A DNA stretch of 64,000 nt, taken from NCBI GenBank assembly GCA_002633025.1, contig NMRB01000901.1:92172-156171 (forward strand). Direction: 5' to 3'. The DNA is from Notospermus geniculatus (taxonomy: Eukaryota > Nemertea > Pilidiophora > Heteronemertea > Lineidae). Every line of letters starts with the position of its first letter. Position 1 is the stretch's first letter. A program made the position numbers and the translations under genes. Positions 1 through 9,915 of this stretch are shown here, piece by piece. The notes beneath the pieces were generated by a model. The model was not told where the DNA came from, searched no databases, and saw nothing but the letters and a program-made list of their open reading frames with translations.

Positions 1-200
1 CACCCCAGCTCTTTAGACTTGACAACAGACCATCACAGCTCTTCCATCAGACCTTAAACAACCCCAGCTCTTCCATCAGACTATCCCAGCTCTTCCGTCA
101 GACCATCCCAGCTCTTTCTATGGACGTCAATATTACCGACCTATTGAGTCAGGTAATTACAATATTAAACTGGGCCAGACATTCATAAAATTTGCTTCAG

Positions 201-403
201 TGGGAAATTTTACTGCCGTTAGAGGCCGCCTGTTACCGGTCCTAGAATGTCACGAAATTTGACGTCACAGACGTAAATCATGGCGTCCACGTCATTATGC
301 ATTATGGATGACATCGTGGCGTGCACTACTCTGTGAGGTCACAATCCTTGACGTTTTAGGACTGCTAACTGGTGGTGGCCTCTAATGGCAGGAAAGTCTC
401 CCA
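201..403. repeat. Inverted-repeat MITE, family D copy 1
   Basis: The ends are inverted copies of each other: about tgggaaattttactgccgtt on the left and its reverse complement form ending aagtctccca on the right. The interior carries TGACGTCA and a CGTCATTATG...GATGACATCG stem. Related copies lie near 9119-9313, 10920-11032 (partial), 21253-21437, 26549-26709 and 31803-31999. No coding capacity is seen, so this is a non-autonomous element. Bases 1-200 hold only a CCCAGCTCTTCCATCAGACC-like short tandem motif (1-120) and no gene. Confidence 0.75.
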
Positions 404-479
404 TTACCTGATGGCTCAAATTCAAAACCAGCATTGAAATTATTCAACGCAGAATAGAAATACATTCATTTTTACTTAC

Positions 480-3400
480 TTATAAATTGAATATCCTATA
501 AATAGAACTGTTTGAGCAGCTATGATGAGAATGAAGAAGGTGGAAGTGATGCAGTTAGTTGTTGGACAGTCTTGAGGAATTGGACCCTGAAGGAAAGAGT
601 TGGAAAATATCAGTTGGCACAGCAGAACGAAGATATGCAAAAGTATGTGCTTGTCGCAACCGAGGAAAGGGTTAACAGCCTTAGGGCTTGTTTCCACCAG
701 CATATGGTGCCGGTGTAACGGTACAGAATGTCCCCCTGTAAAAAGTGTCCACTTCTATTGTTGAATGACGGAATAAGCGGCATGACTATAGAAAACCAAT
801 CACCAGAGATTAGAATGTAACAATAGGATCTTTTGTTCCTGGGACAGTTTTTCCTGGGGACATTCTTTCCCTTTACACCGGCATTCAAATCACTTCTGTG
901 TTGAGTCCATCGACTGTTTCAACCGCACTTTCGTGTCAGCGTCGAACTGCGGTGGAAACAGTCAATGGACCCAACATAGAAGTGATCTGAACGCTGACGT
1001 TACCGCCAATGCCGACGTTATATGCTGGTGCAAATGAGCCCTTACAACTAAAGCCCTTTCTCCACTTGGCCTGAGAGTCCCCGCGAATCACCGGGAGTAT
1101 ACTCGTGGTGACTCGGCTGGTGTTCCGCGGTGGTTCGCGGGCCAAGTTGAGACAGGGCATAAGAGCTGAAATGTACGTCTCTGCAGGTTGACGACAGTAA
1201 TGGACAGCAGTAATAATAGTTGAGTAAACTGATGACCAATGATGATCACCTGCGACAAATGCCCACTTTTGCTGGCCAGAGCGGCTCATATTTTGTTTTG
1301 CTGATCTGTTGAAATCTACTCACCCCCGGTGGCTTATTTAAGATTTTAGATACATCTTGCTTGACACTATTAAGGTTATCTCGTAGCTCGTGACTAAGTA
1401 GCTGCATGTCCATGCTACCTCCGCCACCGGCCCCGCCTCGGACCTTCGAATGGACCTCATCCATTACACTCCTGGAAAAAAAGACATTTCATTCAAGGGT
1501 TATTTCAAACTTTTCAGAAATATTGCAAAGTTATGTGAACACCAACTTTGGGTGGTATAGACCATTCTCAAATTGACGTAAATGACAAAGATCTGCACAC
1601 TTCCGCCGAAATCTCAACCATAACCTCGGTCTGAAACTGAATGACGTAACGCAGACAACCACACGACAGTGACTTCGAAGACGTTGCGTCAGAGTTTACC
1701 ACTGCTAAATCATGGATTGCGTCACATCACCCGGTTTCAGATCGAGGTTGTGGTTGCGATTTCGGCGGAAGTGCACAGATCTGCTAATTTGAGAACTGTC
1801 TATTCTGGAGTTAGTCCCAGCTTCTCACCACAGTTCTCACCACATGACGTCAGAAGCTTAATACCATTCAATGGCCGCTGGCACGCTTAGCTGGTCAAGT
1901 GGGCCATGGGCACAAAAGTTCAGGCAAAATAATTGTCTGAGAGGATGCGTTTGGTAGTGTTATTTGATAATAAATGGCCATGATGTCACGTACTTTACGG
2001 TATTAATTGTGGAATAAGTGTCCCTGACATGGCGTAAAACCTCATCGACTTCGTGCCGCCTCATTGTGTCCACGGGAGCGCCACCGCCGCCACCACCACC
2101 GCCGCCGGTATGTGATCCCATCTGTGATAGAGTACGTTCCTGTTGTCCAATAATCATGTCCAGTTTACGGTTGAGGTCCTTGAGTGTCACCTGCATCTGA
2201 TTCTGACCCTGGTAGATGTTCTTAAGGTCACGCTCTTTCTGGTCTTCAAACTGAAATAAACATGTATTGTAGATGATTCTCGAATTAGCAGATCTGCGCA
2301 CTTTCGCCGAAATCTGAACCAGAACCTCGATCTCAAACCATGTGACGTGACACCATCCATGATTCAACAATGGTAGACTCTGATGCAACGTCGTCGAAGT
2401 CACTGTCGTGGGGTTGTCTGCGTTACGTCATTCAGTTTCAGACCGAGGTTATGGTTGAGATTTCGGCGGAAGTGTGCAGATCTTTCTCGTTTAATTGAAT
2501 TTGAGAATGGTCTATTTCTCTTTCACTAGTTACAAATCAAAAGCACACTTGGCAGATTACTGTTGCTCCAATTTCCTGTTACACCTACCCATTTATCGTC
2601 TTCGTCAAGGTCTTCCTCTTTCTTCTTTTCAGGATGTTCTTTTCGATATCTGAAAAGGATTTATAACAAATTAGAGAAATAATAGGCGACTTTACACACC
2701 GGTACTGCCATTAGGAGCCATGTGTTAGCAATTCTGGAACATCACAGACGTAACGTAAGCCACGGCCTCACGTCTCTGTGAAGAGCAAAAAAAAAGGTTT
2801 CAAAAGATAAGATTAAAGATCATGCTTACTCCTCCTTGGCCTTCTGTAATTTTTCCCAATATTCATCAAACTCCTTCTCTAGCTTCTTCTTCTCATCATC
2901 CGTCACTTTACCGGTTTTCGGCTGCTCCTGATCCGGGGGGACCGTCAGACTGTGTGTCAGAACGGACAACACATCGTGATCGTCTGGAATCAGATTTGAA
3001 ATGTGCGGTTCAGAATTAGAGGGAGCAATTTTGTTTGCTTCGCTGACGTTTAAGTATCGTATTGTATTTGTATGTTTCCATCAGGGCCGAAGCCATAGCA
3101 TTATTGGCCCTGGTAAGTATGGAAGAGGCCATCTCAAGCTACTCATGTTCCTCACTTGGATGGGGTCTTTTACTTGCCCTTGCAACGGCACAAGGTACAA
3201 GGCACCACGGCTTATGTCGCAAGTGACAGACTGAAGAGCCAGGGATGATATTCCATATGGACCGGGCTAGATTTGATCCCGGGACTGCGAACCCACAAAC
3301 CGCGGATGAAACAACAGTAATGGAAATGCGGCTTTACAGTGTGAGTGGAGGAGTAAAAAAGTTCTTACCTGCAAGGCCACCAGTTGCTGCCGACACCCCA

Positions 3401-6400
3401 AAGTAACCTTCCTTGGGTAGTTCTACGTTATCTGCTCGCATACACAGTTCATAGTCCTCATCATTGGTCGACATACCGGAGTGGAAATAGACCTGTAGGG
3501 AGAATAGGTCGTCAGAGTTTATTGTGTTGTATTTTTCCATCAGGGCCAAAGCCATAGCATTATTGTCCCTGATTAAAGAGGCCATCTCAAGCTACTCATG
3601 TTCCTCACTTGGATGGGGTCTTTTACTTGCTCCTTGAGTTCCCAGAAAGGTTTCTGGAGGGGCAACTGTGTTGTATTTTTCTGTCAGGGCTGAAGCCAAA
3701 GCACTATTGGCCCTGATAGGTACAGAAGAGGCCATCTCAAGCTACTCATGTTCCTCACTTGGATGGGGTCGTTTACTTGCCCTTACAAAGGCACAAGGTA
3801 CAAGGCACTACGGCTTACTGTCCCATGCGCTGGACTAAAGATTGTATTTGTATTTGTATTAGATTTTTCCAACAGGGCCGAAGCCTAAGCATTATTGGCC
3901 CTGGTAAGTACGGAAGAGGCCATCTCAAGCTACCGGTACTCATGTTCCTCACTTGGATGGGGTATATAATACTTGCCCCTACAAAGGTACAAGGTACAAA
4001 AGGCCTGGGAGTGAATTTGTTAAATAAGTATTCAGAGGACCAGTGGAGACTAGCTTTACCTGTAGGACATTCTGGTAGTACTCGATCTTTGCTCTGACCG
4101 GGAACGGTTTGTTTCGGAAGTCACGCAAACAACCGCCGAGTTGCTGGTTGGAGCCATCACTGGAAAAGAAGGGAAAGGGTCACAGTAACTTAGGAGCTAA
4201 GAGTGGAGCGCCAGCTTTTGGCCTCTGTAATACGGACTCCTCAATTCAGGACAGATTTTACCAGTGAGAAAGTAGTCCAAATTGGAGCGGTGCCACTGTA
4301 TTTCTTTTGTATTTGTACCCGGTATTCGATTTTTACGTCAGGGCCGAAGCCATAGCATCATTGGCCCTGTTAAGTACGGAGGAGGCCATATCAAGCTACT
4401 CATGTTCCTCACTTGGATGGGGTCTTTTACTTGCCCTTACAAAGACACAAGGTACAAGGCACCACAGCTTACTGTCCCATGCGATGGACGTGAAGAGCTA
4501 GGGATGATATCCCATATGGCCCGGGCTGGATTCAAACCCGGGACCTGCCGCTTGCTGAGCAAATGTGATAACCACTAGGCCACCAGGGTTGTATTTCTTG
4601 GTAAAACGAACATACGAATAAGATTTTTTTCTCACCTATTATGGTCGTATTTCTTTGTGCCATCATTATTCATGGCCATGATATACGGGTTGTTATGTTG
4701 GGCGTCGTTATCGAATGAGTCGAAAAAAATGGCGAGACCTTTCCACTGGTCAATGTTCCCGAATACAGGGCCATCTTTTCCTCGCTCATCTGTGTACCAA
4801 AATGCCTTGAAAAAGAGAAAGAAATTAGTCTTTTGAGGACGCTGTCTCGCCGAAAAACGTCCAAGTCCAATAACATGAATAAGGATGTAATACTTTTTAT
4901 TCATGCTTATTAAAAAGTTCTATATGCAAAGGAACAGGCACTAATTCAAGGGATGTAGTTTACGGGTATTTTCGACCCTGGTTGGGTTGAAAATGAGGGC
5001 ATCGCCTCTTCTCCACGGAAAGATGTCGCTGCGACCATATCAGGGCTTTTCCTTGTCTTCAGGACGTCATCTCCGTGGCAATGTGAGGTGCGAGCATGAA
5101 GCCACAACGTCACGGTAGTATGACGTTGACGTTCCGGACAACGTCACAGTGGAAAAGTTGATACGGTCGCAGCGCCATCAAATGGTAGAAAAAGAATGGC
5201 TACCTCCCCATTTGTGAAATTCGAGAGATTCGGAGACAACTATACTTTTACTATTGATGTTGTTTATCAAACACCAAAAGCAGGCACTTGTCGCAAGTGA
5301 TCATCACTGGTCATCAGTTTACTCTAAGTATTATCACTGCTGTTCATTGTAAACCTGCATCGACATACATGTCAGCTGTTGTGTTGTAAGGGCACCTTTT
5401 CTCGGTTGCGACAAGCACCTGCTTTTGCTCGAGCGGGTCAATATTTGAACGAAATACATAAATATTCGTAGTAGTTTTCTGCCGGCTCTAGTCGCAGGTA
5501 GACAAATAAGCAGCCTAGTAGACATGACGACAGACTCCATAGGACTTCATCATTGTCACATCTGGACCATTTACAAGTGATTTTATCAAAATATTTTCCC
5601 ATTTTATCGACATAGTCTCATGTTCTATTATTCAGTACAAATCATTGAACATGGGCAATAATTGTAACAGCTGTCGCGACGGCATTATGGGGCTGTCACA
5701 GCAGTTGCGCACACCCTGAATGAATAGGCCACAGATCACCTGTTGCTCTTGATAATTATCAAAGTGTGTACAGCTGGGATTGGATGGGACCTGACAGTCT
5801 TTTTCACAGATCGGGATAAAATGTAATCCCACAGATACACGTACATGTAGGCCTAATTCAATAGAGTAATGTAGGGTATTGAAAGTCGACGAGAAAAAAT
5901 TCCAGCTGGTGGGTGATGGAATTACACAAAAAGTTTTAATAGGATACCTCGCAAGCTGTCGGCAGTAGAATTGATTGTGGCAGTAATCATACATGGTGGC
6001 ATGTTTTATTGGCTTTTCCAAGAACATAGCACATCCCCTCCTAAAAATGTGACCTCATCTCGCAAAAGTAGGTGCAAGTCGCAAACAAGGAAAGGGCTAA
6101 TCAGGCCGTTTGTTGTGAGGCGAGCAAAAAACTGCTCGCCTAAGAACAATAGAAAATTCTATTGTTCTCAGGCGAGCAGTTTTTTGCTCGCCTCACAACA
6201 AACGGACTGGCTACATGTAATGGCCTTATTACAACACAATAGCTGAAATGTACGTCTCTGCAGGTTGACAATAGTAGTGGACAGCAGTAATAATAGTTGA
6301 GTAAATTGATGACCAATGATGATCACTTGTGACATGTGCCTACATGTACTTTGGTAGACTGTGTCACAAACTACAAAATGCATGGTGGAAAAAGCTGCAG

Positions 6401-8201
6401 CTTGCCTTCTCTGACGTCACAATGGTCACGTGACTGCAAAGCATCGGCCATCTTAGCTGTCAAATGGTCGGCGATGTCAGATGACCTCAGCACTGTCACG
6501 TCATGAATTTTGACGTCAAGATCTGTGTGTTGACGTTGTGTTCATGTCTGACGTCGCCTGACATTTGGACTGCCAATATGGCGGCTTGTGTCGTCATGGA
6601 AATGTGACGTCACGTGAAGAACCTCCCTATACCACATACAACGTAACTGACACCTCCCTGTGAGCCATAAGACGCCTCTCCACGTGAGAGTTTTCTCGCG
6701 AAAGTTGGCTCTCTATGGGCAATTCAACTGTGAGCAGTTGTTTCTGTCATTGATCCCAGCGTAAGCCATGAGGAACAAATAATGGTGAATTGCCCATTGT
6801 GAGCCAACTTCTGCAATAAAACTCTCACGTGGTGAGGTGCCTATACCCATGTCTGCAAGTCAGAACCTACGTGCACTACAGTACGTTGCACCATTGACCT
6901 CCCTTTATCCGCGTACCTTCCTCGGACGTGGCGCGGAAGGTATCCTTCAGTTCATCGCGTATAGGTATGGTACGGGCACGTCACGCATCTCTGTTGCGTG
7001 ACGTCGGGTGAATGACGTTACGTCTTCACTGCATGCCTTCCATGACGCCGCGCCACGTCCTTGGAAGATACGAGGATGGTACGAGAATGACGCTGCATGT
7101 GGTATGCGGGTGGTGCGTGGTGCGGAAGGGAGGTCAATTGTGCAATGTACTGTATCTCATCTCTGTGTGGATACTTACCAGCCCGTCTGCGCCAATACGT
7201 CCCCGTCCAGTGACGCGGAATTTCAATTCCACTTCCCAGAAATTGTTTGTATTTTTAATTTTATTCCAGACAGCACCTTTTTTACTTCTCAGGGATGGGG
7301 TGACCCTAATAGACTCATCGCTGGCGATGGCATCTGAAAAAGAATTCGTACATGTATTTCCATCAGGGCCAAAGTCGTAGCACTATTGGCCCTGGTAAGG
7401 CCATGTAAAAAAAAATAATTGGTTAGCATCCCCTCCCGCCATGGAAATCACCCCCCTCCTCAAAAAAATTTTTATTTTTTATTTTCAAAAAAATCTTTCA
7501 AAAACTGCCAAAAGAGTGATAAAATTGTAGGCTGGGATGCTTAAATAAAACAACACAGTTTTAAAGGATAGAAAGTAGTTTTTGTTTCAATTCATACCTA
7601 TTTACCTTTGAAATTTCCCTCAGGTCGCCATGATTACCATGNCAAAAGCACTGAAAATGCATGAAGAGAACGGTTTGGAAACTGTTGTTTACAGATCTAC
7701 CACTTGCCGGCGCTGTGATATGCGCGCGGCGTGAAATTCAGACTGATAAAAAATAAAAATAAATTTGGCACGGCGCCGAAAATTGGCGCGGGCGGAGGAC
7801 GATAAACTAAAGATTTTTTTTGCTTGCCCTTAAACCGTTTCAATATCAAATGGTTATTAAACATCTTACTAACTCAGGTAGGCCTATTATCAAATCAAAT
7901 GCAAATGGCATGAATGAAACTTCACACTACAATGTATACTATAGGCCTACAATGTATACCAATAGTATGCACTATACGGTACATACGTGTACAATCTGCA
8001 CACATATGGAACTGACGCCAACAAAAATCACTTACGTCCGGTGTGTTCCCAAAACGGGACGGTCCCATCTTTGGAGACAAGGTGGGGACCCTTAAAACTG
8101 TGCTTATATTCAAATCGACGGTGAGGTAGCTTATAAGAATTTGCGGAAATCGTGAAACAAGCAGCCAGAACCGCAAACACTAAATTCATGTGGCTCGCCA
8201 T
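480..8201 (-). CDS. LMAN1: LMAN1 / ERGIC-53 mannose-binding cargo lectin (3' partial)
   Basis: This L-type lectin cycles between ER and Golgi and exports glycoproteins, classically with MCFD2. Ten exons were placed on the minus strand: 8036-8201 (ATG at 8201, signal peptide), 7179-7333, 4636-4805, 4060-4159, 3369-3492, 2830-2983, 2589-2649, 1994-2250, 1324-1471, 480-586. Phases join throughout without a stop. The lectin domain reads HRRFEYKHSFKGPHL, then GRGRIGADGL, then IFFDSFDND with its calcium/sugar ligands, YDH, RDFRNKPFPVRAKI and FGVSAATGGLADDHDVLS. A charged coiled-coil stalk follows, with DLNRKLDMI and a run of nine glycines. Exon 10 holds two cysteines just before the membrane span FILIIAAQTVLFIGYSIY, as in the family. 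It ends at a GTAAGT donor with two bases of a codon, so the short cytosolic tail with the usual KKFF-type export/retrieval signal is outside the window. LMAN1L is a less likely alternative. Confidence 0.95.
716..884. repeat. Dispersed repeat, family M copy 1
   Basis: The stretch around gaatgtccccctgtaaaaag to ttcctggggacattctttcc recurs at about 36246-36395, with the same order of motifs (cattgacgg, ccaatcaccagagattag, gacagtttttcct). Its ends are roughly inverted (gtgtaacggtacagaatgtc against acattctttccctttacacc). It lies in the LMAN1 intron between exons 9 and 10. Confidence 0.6.
1556..1806. repeat. Inverted-repeat MITE, family G copy 1
   Basis: The element runs from tatagaccattctcaaattg to its inverted form aatttgagaactgtctattc. 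Sub-terminal pairs such as gatctgcacacttccgccga against cggcggaagtgcacagatct are perfect or nearly so. The same element sits at 2271-2515 (also in an LMAN1 intron), 9540-9810 and 48370-48618. Open reading frames here are shadows of the repeat and recur in each copy. Confidence 0.75.
2271..2515. repeat. Inverted-repeat MITE, family G copy 2
   Basis: Second copy of the 250-bp inverted-repeat element, in the LMAN1 intron between the exons at 2589-2649 and 1994-2250. It begins 20 bases from the latter exon's acceptor and extends an apparent open frame beyond the true exon. That extra frame is repeat, not lectin. Confidence 0.75.
3059..4592 (-). repeat. Cluster of tRNA-derived SINEs
   Basis: Five copies of one SINE lie in successive LMAN1 introns: about 3059-3305, 3526-3626, 3669-3838, 3840-4000 and 4297-4592. 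All face the same way. A small fragment is at 7352-7397. Read on the minus strand, the full copies start with a tRNA-like head: box A near TGGCCTAGTGG and box B GGTTTGAATCC in the 4297-4592 copy. A body with the conserved segment cctcacttggatgggg follows, then a tail of TACAAA-like repeats. Shorter copies lack the tRNA head, as expected of 5'-truncated retroposons. The minus-strand exons at 3369-3492 and 4060-4159 sit between copies and are intact. Confidence 0.8.
6117..6195. repeat. Near-perfect hairpin
   Basis: The sequence gaggcgagcaaaaaactgctcgcctaag and onward is followed by its inverse, meeting at agaattct-like centre caatagaaaattctattg. Each arm itself contains the smaller palindrome ggcgagcaaaaaactgctcgcc. 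It is flanked by ggccgtttgttgtgag and ctcacaacaaacgg, so the stem probably extends further outward. It resembles a foldback element. Confidence 0.7.
6404..6622. repeat. Foldback element, family E copy 1
   Basis: The ends ctgacgtcacaatggtcacgtgac and gtgacgtcacgtgaag are inverted. The interior has repeated TGACGTCA and CATTTTGACG-type stems. Other copies are at about 10076-10173 (partial), 12040-12228 and 27443-27657. At least three perfect TGACGTCA palindromes lie in this copy alone. Confidence 0.7.
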
Positions 8202-9827
8202 GTTGGAAGTGACCTTGTTTCCAGGAGCGCAAGCAGACGACTGACACGCGATCGATATCGGAATTTTTTGTCATGCGGTACTGGGGGCGGGGTTGGACAC
8301 GAACTTCCTGTTTTCTAGTCTCGCTCAGCCAGACCCTCGGTTAGTCTCGCGCAGCGGAGCGAGATCAGACAAACTCGTCCCCAGTGGGTTTACGTTCCTA
8401 CAACACCACTGGAAAGGGCTGACGACTTCAGGAATACTGCGCATGCGCAATCTACTAATTTTGAGGCGAATCACGCCAAGGCCGTGGCATGATGTTCGCA
8501 ACAAACCATGCTAACTATTCGTTTGAAATTGCTCTAATACTCAAACAACTTCGTGTTTTGGGAGTATTAAATGGCCCTTTAGGCATATATGATGTTTTTC
8601 AGTCACCGAAGAACGAATTATTGTGTGAAACAAACATTTTGGCACGCTGCCAGCGGCTGACCAGAAATTTTGGTCAGGTCGTCAGCCCTTTCCAGAGATA
8701 TCTTCGGATGAAGTAGATCTGGGTACGAGATTGGAGATCAGAGGCTGGCGGTGCGAGACTACCTGTTTTCAACCTGGAGACTGGTTCCCGTCTTTGCCAC
8801 TCCACTCCGCGGCGCTCGCTCCACAACGCACAGTAAACGCGCGTTAATATGGCAAAAACGCAAGAAAAATAACTGGATCTTCCCTTCTAGACAATATGCT
8901 AGGCCTTTTCAAACGCAAAAGTTTGTTCTTTAGTAATAACAGACCTTCTCCGAGTGAAAACGTGTGAAATTATTTGTCCGAGTTTTATTGGCCCATTTCT
9001 GGCGCGGGAAATTCAAAGGCTGGCACAAAAGGGATACGCCCGCACAACAGTCACTTGGCAACGCTCTTGCTCATAACAAGTGCAGGTAGGGCCTAGTTTT
9101 TCTTGCGTTCATGAGAAAATGGGAACTTCAGAGGCCCGGGTTCAGAGGCCGCCTGTCCTCGGAACGTCACAACGTCAAAGACGTAACCATGGCCTCCACA
9201 TCATTATGAATAACGTCGTGTCGTGGATTTCTTCTCTGTGACGTCAAATTCCATGACGTTAGGCCTATAGACTGCTAACTGGTGGTGGCATTTAACGGCA
9301 GTAAAGTTTCCCATTGAGGCAACTACGAGTGTGCAAGGACTGACCGGGCCAGGCGGGTCACCTATACGACAGTCCTGCGTGAAGGTAAAGAAGACAATGG
9401 AAAAAAGGCATGGAAAAGGCAATGAGTAGCCTACAAAAGTATTTTACATAAATATACATATCCAAACTTACATTCATTATTGCTGAGGGGTCAAAGTCAT
9501 ATCCTTCATCAAGCTCCTTTTTAGTTGTATATTTAAAGGAACAGGACCGTTTTGAAATTGACATAAACTAGAAAGATCTGCGCACTTCCGCAGAAATCTC
9601 AACCATAGCCTCGGTCTGAAACTCAATGACGTGACACAGACAACCACACAGCAGTGAGGGTGACGTCGAAGACGTTGCGTCAGAGTGACAGTCGACCATT
9701 GCTGAATCATGGATTGCGTCAAGTCAAATGGTTTAAGATCGTCAGATCGAGGTTCTGGTTGAGATTTCGGCGGAAGTGCGCAGATCTGCGAATTTGAGAA
9801 TCGTCTATAGGCCTCATTTAATTAGAT
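8202..9827. other. Intergenic region between LMAN1 and the Ig receptor
   Basis: It lies upstream of the LMAN1 start codon and downstream of the Ig receptor stop; both genes run leftwards. It contains a family D element (about 9119-9313), a family G element (about 9540-9810) and AT-rich DNA. A short stretch at 9479-9520 could read as a minus-strand exon (ELDEGYDFDPSAIMN before a GTAAGT), but nothing upstream or downstream joins to it. No convincing promoter motif was seen upstream of LMAN1. Confidence 0.5.
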
Positions 9828-9833
9828 TTTATT
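9828..9833 (-). terminator. Polyadenylation signal AATAAA of the Ig receptor
   Basis: On the minus strand AATAAA lies about 83 bases beyond the receptor stop codon (9916-9918), a normal position for a cleavage signal. No other candidate lies closer. Confidence 0.6.
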
Positions 9834-9915
9834 CATCAACTACATTTTTTTTACATTCTTTGATCAAAAGTGTTACATCTTTATACAATATGCAGGTTTT
9901 TAGAGGGACGTTAAA

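Larger units (their letters stand above)
4806..7178. other. LMAN1 intron 2, repeat-filled
   Basis: No coding exon was found. The intron holds a segment (about 5285-5440) that recurs near 45210-45340 and 58985-59175 and inverted near 1150-1260 and 6225-6345. It also holds a perfect hairpin (6117-6195) and a family E element (6404-6622). A further imperfect inverted repeat with arms around ttttctcgcgaaagttggct and gagccaacttctgcaataaa spans roughly 6670-6840. Confidence 0.6.

Noticed and set aside
1960-2403. 147-codon minus-strand open frame as a single coding exon
   Set aside because: Only 1994-2250 is LMAN1; the upstream part is the family G repeat, seen again at three other places.
9479-9534. 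Possible extra minus-strand tail exon of the Ig receptor (ELDEGYDFDPSAIMN then GTAAGT)
   Set aside because: The receptor already ends in phase at 9916 with a stop and a nearby poly-A signal; the acceptor is weak. A similar LDEGYD string occurs antisense in non-coding DNA near 17905, hinting at a repeat.
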